Shown piece after piece: positions 34,042 through 42,168 of a stretch of 64,000 bases of DNA. The stretch's first letter is position 1; every line of letters starts with the position of its first letter. The notes beneath the pieces were generated by a model that ran no database searches, was not told the origin of the DNA, and worked only from the letters and a program-made list of their open reading frames with translations. Origin of the DNA: Caproicibacterium lactatifermentans (GTDB lineage: Bacteria > Bacillota > Clostridia > Oscillospirales > Acutalibacteraceae); NCBI RefSeq assembly GCF_013315815.1, contig NZ_CP046051.1:248001-312000 (forward strand), given 5' to 3'. A program made the translations under genes and the position numbers.

Positions 34042-35175
34042 TTGCAGCAGGTTTATCTGGATAACTCTTCCACAACACGTGTCTGTGACGAAGCGGTGCA
34101 GGTGGTCCTGAACGCCATGATGCAGACATACGGCAACCCTTCTTCCCTGCACACGCTGGGTTTTGCGGCCGAGCGTGCGCGGGAAACCGCACGGGATCAG
34201 GTGGCAGCGGCGCTTTCCGCCCGTCCGGAGGAGATTACATTTACTTCCGGCGGAACGGAAAGCAATAATCTGGCCGTTTTCGGTGCCGCAAAGGCCCGCT
34301 GCCGGCGCGGTAAACGCATTGTCACCACGGCGGTGGAACACCCCAGTGTGCTGCTGCCTATGCAGCAGCTAGAGCAGGCGGGCTTTACGGTTACCTATCT
34401 GCAGCCGGACAGCACCGGCCATATTTCCCCTCAGCAACTGTATGATGCGGTTATGCCGGACACCATTCTGGTCAGTCTGATGGCAGTGAACAATGAAGTC
34501 GGCAGCATTTTGCCAATAGATGATGCACGTGCTGCCATTGACCGTGCCGGTGCGCCGGCGCTTCTGCACGTAGATGCGGTACAGGCATTCGGCAAACTGC
34601 CACTGCGCCCCGGCCGCCGTGGAATAGACCTGATGACCGTCAGCTCCCACAAAATACACGGTCCAAAGGGCGTAGGAGCACTATTTATTCGGAAGGGTGT
34701 CCACATTCAACCGCGCACTTTCGGCGGCGGACAGGAAAAGAATATGCGCCCCGGCACCGAGCCGATGCCCGCACTCTGCGGATTTGGCGCGGCCTGTGCA
34801 GCGCTGCCGGACGTACAGGAGGAGCGGAAAAAAATTGCCGGTCTAAATACATACCTGCGTGAACAGCTTGCCAATATGCCGGGGGTCGTTATCAACAGTG
34901 CGGAGGACGCACTGCCCTATGTGCTGAACCTTTCCGCAGGCAGGGTAAAGGCACAAACCATGCTGAACTACCTTTCGGAGCGCGGCGTGTATGTTTCTTC
35001 CGGCTCCGCCTGCTCCAAAGGGGCCAAGAGCCATGTGCTTACGGCTATGCAGCTGTCGCCGGAGCGCATTGATTCCGCACTGCGGGTAAGCTTCAGCCGT
35101 TATAATACCAAAGCGGACTGTGACGCCTTCCTGCAGGCACTGCAGGAAGGGCTTCGCACTTTGCAGAAGGCCTGA
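34042..35175 (+). CDS. Cysteine desulfurase (NifS/IscS-like), probable ThiI partner
   Basis: 377 residues from TTG 34042 with GCGAGG upstream. PLP fold type I: VYLDNSSTTRVCDEA, TSGGTESNNLAVFG, the PLP lysine in VSSHKIHGPKGVGALF (about 200) and the catalytic Cys in VSSGSACSKGAKSHVL (about 325). It removes sulfur from cysteine as a persulfide. thiI follows after 55 bases, and this pairing is the classic arrangement (as Bacillus nifZ-thiI) for 4-thiouridine in tRNA. It need not serve iron-sulfur cluster assembly. Confidence 0.93.
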   Translation: MQQVYLDNSSTTRVCDEAVQVVLNAMMQTYGNPSSLHTLGFAAERARETARDQVAAALSARPEEITFTSGGTESNNLAVFGAAKARCRRGKRIVTTAVEHPSVLLPMQQLEQAGFTVTYLQPDSTGHISPQQLYDAVMPDTILVSLMAVNNEVGSILPIDDARAAIDRAGAPALLHVDAVQAFGKLPLRPGRRGIDLMTVSSHKIHGPKGVGALFIRKGVHIQPRTFGGGQEKNMRPGTEPMPALCGFGAACAALPDVQEERKKIAGLNTYLREQLANMPGVVINSAEDALPYVLNLSAGRVKAQTMLNYLSERGVYVSSGSACSKGAKSHVLTAMQLSPERIDSALRVSFSRYNTKADCDAFLQALQEGLRTLQKA

Positions 35176-35230
35176 CTTTTCTATATTATTATTACGATTA
35201 AAAAATAAAGACAGGAATGAAAAGATACGT

Positions 35231-36403
35231 ATGAAAGAAATTATTTTAATAAAACTTGGGGAACTGGTGCTGAAAGGCCTGAACCGCCGCACCTTTGAGG
35301 ATACTCTGCTGAAAAATCTCCGGCATCATTTGGAACCGCTGGGGAAGTTCGACATACGCTCCCGCCAGTCTGCTGTAACCGTCATGCCGCGGGAAGAAGT
35401 GGATATGGACGAGGCAATGGACCGTGTGGGTCATGTATTCGGCATTGCCACCTATGTGCGTGCGGGCGTTGCGCCAAAGAATATGGATAAAATAGAGTTG
35501 GCCGCCGCAGACTATCTGCGCAGAGAACTGTTGGCTGCGCATACTTTTAAAGTGGAAGCCAAACGTTCCGATAAAAAATTCCCAATCAAATCGCCGCAGA
35601 TATGCGCCGAACTGGGTGGCTGCCTGTTGGAACATTTTCCAAACCTGAAGGTGGATGTACACCATCCGGACGTGACCGTTTATGTGGAAGTCCGTGACTT
35701 TGGTGCCTATATTCACAGCAATCCCAAACGGGGCGCCGGCGGTATTCCAGTGGGAACCGGCGGAAAAGCCGCACTGCTCATCAGCGGCGGCATTGACAGC
35801 CCGGTTGCCGCGTGGCGGATGGCCCGCCGCGGCGTGGAGTTGACCGCGGTCCATTTCGCAAGCCCACCGTACACCAGCGAGCGCGCGGAGCAGAAAGTGG
35901 TGGACCTATTAACACAGGTCAGCAGCTATGCGGGACGCATTCCTATGTACACGGTGCCCTTTGCCCATGTACAGGAGGAAATCCGCGACAAGTGTCCGGA
36001 GGACCTTTTTACACTGCTGATGCGCCGCTTTATGATGCGCGTTTCCCAGCAGATCGCTGTACAGAATGACTGCCTGACGTTGATTACCGGCGAAAGTTTG
36101 GGGCAGGTGGCAAGTCAGACCATGCAGGCCATCTGCTGCACAGACGCCTGTGTTTCCATGCCGGTGTTCCGGCCGCTTATCGGTTCCGATAAAACGGAAA
36201 TTGTTGATACAGCGCGGAAAATTGGCACGTTCGATATTTCCATTGAACCGTATGAGGACTGCTGCACAGTCTTTACGCCGAAGCACCCCTGCACCAAACC
36301 GCACGAGGATAAGCTGGAGCGGGCGGAACAGCTGCTGGACGTAGAGGCACTGGTGCAGGAATGTATACAGAATGCGTCGCTGCGTGTGGTGCAGCCGCGG
36401 TAA
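35231..36403 (+). CDS. thiI: tRNA 4-thiouridine synthase ThiI
   Basis: 390 residues from ATG 35231; a longer open frame exists but starts inside the preceding gene. Ferredoxin-like plus THUMP domains (about 1-165: LIKLGELVLKGLNRRTFED) precede the PP-loop ATPase (about 170-390: ISGGIDSPVAAWRMARRG, LTLITGESLGQVASQTMQ, and CCTVFTPKHPCTKPHEDK). The rhodanese domain of enterobacterial ThiI is missing, as is usual in Firmicutes, so sulfur probably passes directly from the upstream desulfurase. Product: s4U8 in tRNA, and possibly thiazole sulfur. Only a weak AGGAA site is visible. Confidence 0.95.
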   Translation: MKEIILIKLGELVLKGLNRRTFEDTLLKNLRHHLEPLGKFDIRSRQSAVTVMPREEVDMDEAMDRVGHVFGIATYVRAGVAPKNMDKIELAAADYLRRELLAAHTFKVEAKRSDKKFPIKSPQICAELGGCLLEHFPNLKVDVHHPDVTVYVEVRDFGAYIHSNPKRGAGGIPVGTGGKAALLISGGIDSPVAAWRMARRGVELTAVHFASPPYTSERAEQKVVDLLTQVSSYAGRIPMYTVPFAHVQEEIRDKCPEDLFTLLMRRFMMRVSQQIAVQNDCLTLITGESLGQVASQTMQAICCTDACVSMPVFRPLIGSDKTEIVDTARKIGTFDISIEPYEDCCTVFTPKHPCTKPHEDKLERAEQLLDVEALVQECIQNASLRVVQPR

Positions 36404-36426
36404 CCAATTAAGAAAAGAGGCAGACC

Positions 36427-37722
36427 ATGGAAGCAGAGATTATCAGTGTTGGTACCGAGCTGCTGCTGGGGCAGGTTGTGAATTCTGATACCGCCTATGT
36501 GGCACGCCGGCTGGCGGAGATGGGATTTGATATCCGCTTTACCTGCGTTGTGGGGGATAACTCCGACCGTTTGGCGGAAGTCCTGAAAAACGCACTGGCA
36601 AACAGCGACATTGTTGTGGCAACCGGCGGCCTTGGACCTACCGAGGATGACTTGACAAAGCAGACCTGTGCGGCTGCGGCCGGCCGGAAGCTGGTACGCG
36701 ACGAGGATACCTGCCATAGGCTGGCATCCTATTTTCGCGGGCGAACCTGCAGCCACAGCCAGATGAACCAGGCAATGCTGCCGGAAGGCTGTACGATTTT
36801 CCCGAACGACCACGGTACAGCACCAGGCTGCGGCTTTACAACAGATGAAGGAAAAGTCCTCTTAATGCTGCCAGGCCCGCCGCGGGAACTGGTTCCCATG
36901 CTGCAGACTTACGCACTGCCGTATCTTGCACAGTGGGTGGACGGCGTAATTGCCAGCACCAATATCCGCGCATTTGGCATTGGAGAAGGCAGCGCCGCCG
37001 AAAAGATTGATGACCTTGTGCAGGGGGCTAACCCCACAGCAGCCACTTATGCGCTGGAAGACGAGATGTATGTGCGGGTGACCGCCAAGGCAAAGACAAA
37101 GGAAGAGGTACAGGCACTGTGTGCGCCGCTGGCAGACGAGGTCCGCCGCCGTTTGGGCGACTATGTTTATGGGACCGATGTTGACAGCTTGGAAGTCGTG
37201 GTTGTGCGTGAACTGCAGCGGCAGGGAAAGCTGCTGGCAACGGCGGAAAGCTGTACCGGCGGTATGCTGGCCGAGCGCATTACGGATATTTCCGGTGCTT
37301 CTCAGGTGTTTCACATGGGCCTTGTTACCTACTCCAATGAAGTAAAGAATCTATTGCTGGGGGTGCCGGCGGACCTGCTGGCCGAAAAGGGCGCTGTCTG
37401 TCCGGAAACGGCTGCCGCCATGGCACAGGGCGTACGCCGCAAAGCACACGCTGATTTTGGCATTGGCATTACCGGTGTAGCCGGTCCCAAGACCAGCGAG
37501 GGAAAGCCGGTTGGCTATATCCTCATTGCGCTGGACGATGGCGAACACACATGGATACGCACCATGGACGGCCAGGGCGGCCGTAAAGAGCGCAACTACC
37601 TGCGTCACCGGGCAGCCAGCAATGCGCTGGACCTGCTGCGGCGCAGACTGTTCCAGATGCCAATGGACAGCCGTGGCTGGGATCGGACCAGTGAATTTCC
37701 ATCTCGTACTGCACAAAAATAA
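36427..37722 (+). CDS. cinA: CinA-family protein (competence/damage-inducible; NMN deamidase type)
   Basis: 431 residues. The N-terminal MoCF/COG1058 domain (about 1-170) has IISVGTELLLGQVVNSDTA and ATGGLGPTEDDLTKQTCA. The C-terminal CinA domain (about 265-415) has LLATAESCTGGMLAERITDI with the conserved Ser/Cys and TGVAGPKTSEGKPVGYI. CinA proteins have ADP-ribose pyrophosphatase and NMN deamidase activities and also follow RecA-linked competence operons. Here recA is not adjacent. 23 bases after thiI, likely the same transcript. Confidence 0.93.
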   Translation: MEAEIISVGTELLLGQVVNSDTAYVARRLAEMGFDIRFTCVVGDNSDRLAEVLKNALANSDIVVATGGLGPTEDDLTKQTCAAAAGRKLVRDEDTCHRLASYFRGRTCSHSQMNQAMLPEGCTIFPNDHGTAPGCGFTTDEGKVLLMLPGPPRELVPMLQTYALPYLAQWVDGVIASTNIRAFGIGEGSAAEKIDDLVQGANPTAATYALEDEMYVRVTAKAKTKEEVQALCAPLADEVRRRLGDYVYGTDVDSLEVVVVRELQRQGKLLATAESCTGGMLAERITDISGASQVFHMGLVTYSNEVKNLLLGVPADLLAEKGAVCPETAAAMAQGVRRKAHADFGIGITGVAGPKTSEGKPVGYILIALDDGEHTWIRTMDGQGGRKERNYLRHRAASNALDLLRRRLFQMPMDSRGWDRTSEFPSRTAQK

Positions 37723-37803
37723 TTATCAGGTTTCCATTTATGCAAAAAATGATAGAATAAGAACAGCCAATAATAACCTTTGTCCCGAAGGGGGGAATCT
37801 GCC

Positions 37804-38244
37804 ATGAAGACCGCAGTACTTTTCTGTGGTGCCCGCCGCACCGCCTATTGCCAGGAACTGCTGGAAAACAGCGGCTTTCTGTTGACACAGGTCCGCACCG
37901 CACAGGAAGCGGGCCAGCCGGCCTGTCTGGGACAGCTGCTGAAACAGAACCGGATGGTCTGTGCGGTTGGTCCATCCCACAGCGGCAGACCTTCCTTTGG
38001 CCAGCCGCTGTTTCAGGCATTGGGCGTTCCTCTGCTGGATGACAGCCCACAGGGAGTGCTGGTGCTGCAGGGGAACGAGTGCAGCGGATGGCTGGTGGAA
38101 AGCCGGGAGCAGGCAGTGGCACTGCTGCCGGATAAACCGGAATACCTCATGCAGCTTTTGCCGCAGCTTTGGCTGCGTCTGCGCCGCAAATTTCACCTGC
38201 AGCAGGCTGTCAACCATGCGTTCAGCGGAAAGGAGCAGCCATGA
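37804..38244 (+). CDS. Unknown 146-residue protein
   Basis: ATG 37804 is preceded by AAGGGGGGAA. The sequence is alpha/beta-like: MKTAVLFCGARRTAYCQELLENSG starts a nucleotide-binding-like strand-loop-helix, and a second short motif VGPSHSGRPSFGQPLFQALG follows. No membrane helix or signal. Its last bases overlap the next start (ATGA), so it is translationally coupled to the beta-lactamase-fold protein. I do not recognise a family. The pairing suggests a shared function. Confidence 0.75.
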   Translation: MKTAVLFCGARRTAYCQELLENSGFLLTQVRTAQEAGQPACLGQLLKQNRMVCAVGPSHSGRPSFGQPLFQALGVPLLDDSPQGVLVLQGNECSGWLVESREQAVALLPDKPEYLMQLLPQLWLRLRRKFHLQQAVNHAFSGKEQP

Positions 38245-40106
38245 TTGTCGATTTGGTATCACAGATGAAAACAATGAACTTGATGCTCAGCATTCTGCAG
38301 GGCAACCCGGAACGGTGTATGCCGTATCCGTTTGAACCGTACCGTGAAAAGCCGTTGCCGGACCGCTCCCTGTATGGCCTGGAAACCAGTACGCCGGAAG
38401 CACAGGGAGTGGAGAGTGCATGGCTGAACGGCTTTTTTACGGCGCTGCGGGACTGCCAAAGCATTCATGTACACAGCGTTGCGGTGATGCGTCACGGAAA
38501 GCTGATTGCTGAGGCCAGCTTTAAGCCATACACGGCTGCTTTTCCGCATATGCAGTTTTCTGCCGCAAAAAGCGTGGTAGGCATGGCGGTCGGAATGGCG
38601 GTGTCGGAGAACCGGCTGTCCGTGACAGACAAACTGGTTGATTTCTTTCCGGATGAGCGCAGCTTTTTCCACAACTCTCATGTTTCCAATGTGACGATTC
38701 AAAACCTGCTGCAGATGACAGCCGGTGTCAAATACAATGAACTGTTTAGCGTGACGGACCGCGACTGGGTGCGCGGTTATCTTTCTTCCGAATGTATCTT
38801 TGAGCCGGGCAGCGAGTTTTACTATAACAGCATGAATACGTATATGCTCAGCGCAGTGCTGCACAGAATGACTGGTATATCACTGGTCGATTACCTTATG
38901 CCGCGTTTGTTTACGCCCATGCGTATTCCCCGTCCGCGCTGGGAAACCTGCCCGATGGGCATTGAAAAAGGCGGTTGGGGGCTGTATCTGCGCTCAGTAG
39001 ATATGGCGAAGCTGGGGCAGCTGTACCTGCAGCAGGGCCTGTGGCATACGGCAAAGGGTGACCGCCAGCTGGTGCCGGAACAATGGGTGCGGGACAGCAT
39101 TGAAAAAACCGTCCGCACAGACGGTGCCTCCCGCGATGACCGGTACGGCTATCAGCTATGGAGTTTTCCAGTAGGTCATTCTTATCAGTACAGTGGATTG
39201 TTTGGACAGCATGTGTTTATTCTGCCGCATTTGGATGCAGTTGTGGCCATGACTAGCGGAAGCCAAACCTTTGTAACAGATGAAGCCAGTACCATTACTG
39301 AAAAGTACTTTGCGAAAGATGCCGAGGGCTTCCATGATGAACCGCTGCCGAACAATCTGCATGCTTTGCGCAAGCTGGAAGATACACTGGCACACCTGTA
39401 TGCCGTTCAGCAGACCATACCGCCGCAGCCGAAAAAACCGATATGGCCGCCGTTCCAGCCGGCACCGCAGCTGCGGCGGACCGTTCCACCGCTGGCGCTG
39501 TCGCTGGAGGGAAAGAGCTATCGGCTGGAAAGCGGCTATGGAACCATTATGCCGCAGACACTGAAAGCGTTTATCAACAATTATCCGCCGACAATAGAGG
39601 CCTTTTCGTTCCGGTTTACACCGGGAATGTGCCATATTGGTATTCGCAGCGGCGGGGAGGATACTGTACTGACAGCCGGACTGGAGAATGAGCCGTTTCG
39701 CAGCGAAATGACCGTGAACGGTGAAACGTATCCAGTGGGATGCTCTGTGTATCTGACAACGGATGAAGACGACCGGCCAGTGCTGAAGCTGTATGCTGCC
39801 TTTTTGCAGACGCCTTTTACGCGTGTGATTAAATTTGTCTTTTATCATGACCTGCAGCAGTTGCTGGTGCGTTTTGATGAGCAGCCAAGCATTGAAGAAT
39901 CCTGCGAAATGATGTTTGGTCTGATGTCCGGCGCGGGTGCGTCACAGAAGCATTTTGCCATGACGGCTGCACAGGAAAAAATGCGTCCGCGTCTGAAACA
40001 GCTGTCCATGCCAAAGATGCACGGCAGGCTGATAAAACCGGAGCAGGAAATGCCGCAGACCGCGGAAAAGAAAGAACCGGATAAAATAGCACAGACGGAA
40101 GAATGA
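38241..40106 (+). CDS. Cytoplasmic serine beta-lactamase/esterase-like protein
   Basis: 621 residues from ATG 38241 (AAGGAG upstream). The class C beta-lactamase/PBP fold occupies about 45-370: the catalytic S107-A-A-K110 tetrad (FSAAKSVVGMAVG), Y194-Y-N196 motif and a H/G triad near SYQYSGLFGQHVF in place of KTG. Pfam-style relatives include esterase EstB, D-aminopeptidases and PBP4*. The remaining 250 residues form an additional beta-rich domain (about 430-590). There is no signal peptide or membrane anchor, so the protein is predicted to be cytoplasmic and unlikely to be a resistance enzyme. Substrate unknown. Confidence 0.85.
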   Translation: MIVDLVSQMKTMNLMLSILQGNPERCMPYPFEPYREKPLPDRSLYGLETSTPEAQGVESAWLNGFFTALRDCQSIHVHSVAVMRHGKLIAEASFKPYTAAFPHMQFSAAKSVVGMAVGMAVSENRLSVTDKLVDFFPDERSFFHNSHVSNVTIQNLLQMTAGVKYNELFSVTDRDWVRGYLSSECIFEPGSEFYYNSMNTYMLSAVLHRMTGISLVDYLMPRLFTPMRIPRPRWETCPMGIEKGGWGLYLRSVDMAKLGQLYLQQGLWHTAKGDRQLVPEQWVRDSIEKTVRTDGASRDDRYGYQLWSFPVGHSYQYSGLFGQHVFILPHLDAVVAMTSGSQTFVTDEASTITEKYFAKDAEGFHDEPLPNNLHALRKLEDTLAHLYAVQQTIPPQPKKPIWPPFQPAPQLRRTVPPLALSLEGKSYRLESGYGTIMPQTLKAFINNYPPTIEAFSFRFTPGMCHIGIRSGGEDTVLTAGLENEPFRSEMTVNGETYPVGCSVYLTTDEDDRPVLKLYAAFLQTPFTRVIKFVFYHDLQQLLVRFDEQPSIEESCEMMFGLMSGAGASQKHFAMTAAQEKMRPRLKQLSMPKMHGRLIKPEQEMPQTAEKKEPDKIAQTEE

Positions 40107-40118
40107 ATGAAAACGAGA

Positions 40119-40152
40119 GCCTATCGGTGGAAAACGCCGGTAGGCTTTTTTT
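40119..40152 (+). terminator. Terminator of the cinA/beta-lactamase operon
   Basis: GCCTATCGG pairs with CCGGTAGGC, followed by seven T, 12 bases after the stop. Confidence 0.85.
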
Positions 40153-40160
40153 GCATAAAG

Positions 40161-40195
40161 AAGAAAGACAGCCTAAACTTTCAGGCTGTCTTTCA
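40161..40195. terminator. Terminator of the HtrA-like gene
   Basis: AAAGACAGCCT and AGGCTGTCTTT form an 11-bp stem. It lies about 45 bases past the stop of the minus-strand protease gene and can act in both directions. Confidence 0.8.
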
Positions 40196-40240
40196 GGAGA
40201 GAGGAGAAATTTATGAAAAAATACTTGTAAGCAAATAAAT

Positions 40241-41884
40241 TCAACTCTTGCCGGTCTGTGCAATCAACTTCACCGAAATGGTGCTGCTCTTGCCCGTCTG
40301 CAGACTGACCAGCGTCAATTTTACGGTATCGCCGGCCTTTTTCTTGGAAATCACTGTGGTAATGGTGCCGCTGGAGGTCACCGTCGTGTTGTCAATCTTT
40401 GTGATAATATCGCCAACAGTGGCACCAGCTTTGGTCAGTTCCGGGTTCGTTATTTTTTGAATGACGAATCCAGTGTTGGAAATGCCGTAGATGCGTGCAG
40501 TTACATTGTCAATCATACGGCCGCTGATGCCCAGGATAGCGCGGTCCTTTACATAGCCGTACTGTTTCAGACTGGTGATGATGGGCTGAGCTTCGTTGAT
40601 AGGAATCGCAAAGCCGAGGCCTTCAGCGGAAGTACTGCCGACCTGTGTCAATTTGCTGGAATTGATGCCGACCACCTGTCCGTACATATTAACCAGTGCA
40701 CCGCCGGAGTTGCCGGGGTTGATGGCTGCATCGGTTTGGATGCATTCACGGGTGTAGCCAGTGTCGCTGTCCGTAATGGTACGGTTCAGTGCAGAAATGT
40801 TGCCGAATGTAGCGCTGGAAACCAGCTCACTGCCGCCGGGGTTTCCGATAGCGACCACTTCGTCACCGATTTTTAGGCTGCTGCTGTCCCCAAATTCCGC
40901 AGCGGTCAGGCCGGTAGCGCTAATTTTAATCAGCGCAAGGTCCGTTACGGCGTCGCTGCCAATCAGTTTGGCTTCATAGCTTTTGCCGTTGCTGAGGACA
41001 ACTTTCAGTGCGCTGGCGCTGTCCACCACATGGGCATTGGTCATAATGTAGCCGTCACTGCTGATAATAACGCCGGAGCCTTCGCTGGCAGGGGAGATGC
41101 TGTCACCAGAGTCAGAGCTAGTACTGCCGCTGCTGGTGTTCCTATTTCCATTGTCGTCACCAAAGTCAAAAAAGCCGGTGTCGTTTATGGCTGCGCCGCT
41201 TTTCTGGCTGCTGGTATTGCCGTCCGTTGTACCGGAAAAGTCCAGTCGGCTGGAGGCCTTCTGGTAGTTCTGTACCAGAACAACGCTGGGAATCACCTTT
41301 TTGCAGACTTCCTGTTTGGTCAGAAGTTTGGTACTGCCGGTGCTGGAGGAAGCACTGCTGGAGCTGGAACTGTCAATCAGTTTGGTAATGGCAAATGCGG
41401 GACCGGAAGAACCGGAAGTGCCAAACTTGATGGTACCGTTGTTTACCAAACCGACAAACGCACCGATGGAACAGGCAGAGATTAGGAATCCACCAACGAT
41501 AAAGGCCACCACACGCGCCCAAGTGGGGGTTGCACCGTGTTCCTTTTTCCGCTTGCTGCGGCGCGTTTGTTTTTGCCCGGGGTCATGGTACTGCGGCGGT
41601 TCCCATGTGGTTTGGTGCCATACAGGTTCTTCTTGGTACCCGCTGCCGGAAGAAGTACTGCCATAGGGATTATTCGGTGGGGCATTGTATCCGGAAGTGT
41701 AGCTGCTGTTCTGCCACTGTGCAGAAGAACTGTCATTGCCGGGGCGAACAGGTCCGGAGTGATAACTTTCTCCATCCCACTGGGTACCGCTTCCAATAGT
41801 AGAGTTGGCATTTCCTTCCGCATTATTCATAGAACTTTTGTCATCTTTCATATTGTTGTTTTGATTATCATTGAAATCATTCAT
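40241..41884 (-). CDS. HtrA/DegP-like membrane serine protease
   Basis: 547 residues. ATG 41884 is chosen because the AGGAAGG site is 9-10 bases upstream; an ATG 9 bases earlier would be too close. A cytoplasmic Asn/Ser/Gly-rich region (about 1-120) precedes one membrane helix (about 122-145). The trypsin-like domain (about 195-420) has His in TNAHVVDSAS, Asp in TDLALIKI and Ser in NPGNSGGALVNMYG. One PDZ domain (about 440-540: ILGISGRMIDN ... GATVGDIITKIDNTTV) follows. It degrades or refolds damaged proteins on the outer face. Usually induced by envelope stress; the regulator is not visible here. Confidence 0.93.
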   Translation of the reverse strand: MNDFNDNQNNNMKDDKSSMNNAEGNANSTIGSGTQWDGESYHSGPVRPGNDSSSAQWQNSSYTSGYNAPPNNPYGSTSSGSGYQEEPVWHQTTWEPPQYHDPGQKQTRRSKRKKEHGATPTWARVVAFIVGGFLISACSIGAFVGLVNNGTIKFGTSGSSGPAFAITKLIDSSSSSSASSSTGSTKLLTKQEVCKKVIPSVVLVQNYQKASSRLDFSGTTDGNTSSQKSGAAINDTGFFDFGDDNGNRNTSSGSTSSDSGDSISPASEGSGVIISSDGYIMTNAHVVDSASALKVVLSNGKSYEAKLIGSDAVTDLALIKISATGLTAAEFGDSSSLKIGDEVVAIGNPGGSELVSSATFGNISALNRTITDSDTGYTRECIQTDAAINPGNSGGALVNMYGQVVGINSSKLTQVGSTSAEGLGFAIPINEAQPIITSLKQYGYVKDRAILGISGRMIDNVTARIYGISNTGFVIQKITNPELTKAGATVGDIITKIDNTTVTSSGTITTVISKKKAGDTVKLTLVSLQTGKSSTISVKLIAQTGKS

Positions 41885-42025
41885 GGAACTCATTCCTTCC
41901 TAAAAGGGATTTCGGGTGATTTCCTTTCTGCAGTATCTATTATGTTCAAAGTATGTGAATACTGCGTGATGAATATTATAAAAAAGATGACGAAATTTAA
42001 TTTTTCTCGGATTTTCCATTTTAGA

Positions 42026-42071
42026 CAAAAACCGCCCCGCTTACCTTTGCAGATAAACGGGGCGGTAAAAC
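42026..42071 (-). terminator. Terminator after nifJ
   Basis: ACCGCCCCG pairs with CGGGGCGGT and is followed on the minus strand by TTTTTG. It is about 100 bases past the stop; a second AATTTTCC/GGAAAATT hairpin lies close to the stop (42148-42172). Confidence 0.75.
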
Positions 42072-42168
42072 TTTCTATGAAGTTTTCCTGCCTATAATTC
42101 TCACTTACTTTTTCTGTTGAAACAGCAGAGAAAGGAGGAGAGAACGGCAATTTTCCAAAGCGGGAAAA

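Noticed and set aside
38241..40106. Beta-lactamase as an antibiotic-resistance gene
   Set aside because: No signal peptide, large extra domain and HxG-like third motif; it belongs to the broad esterase/peptidase branch of the fold.
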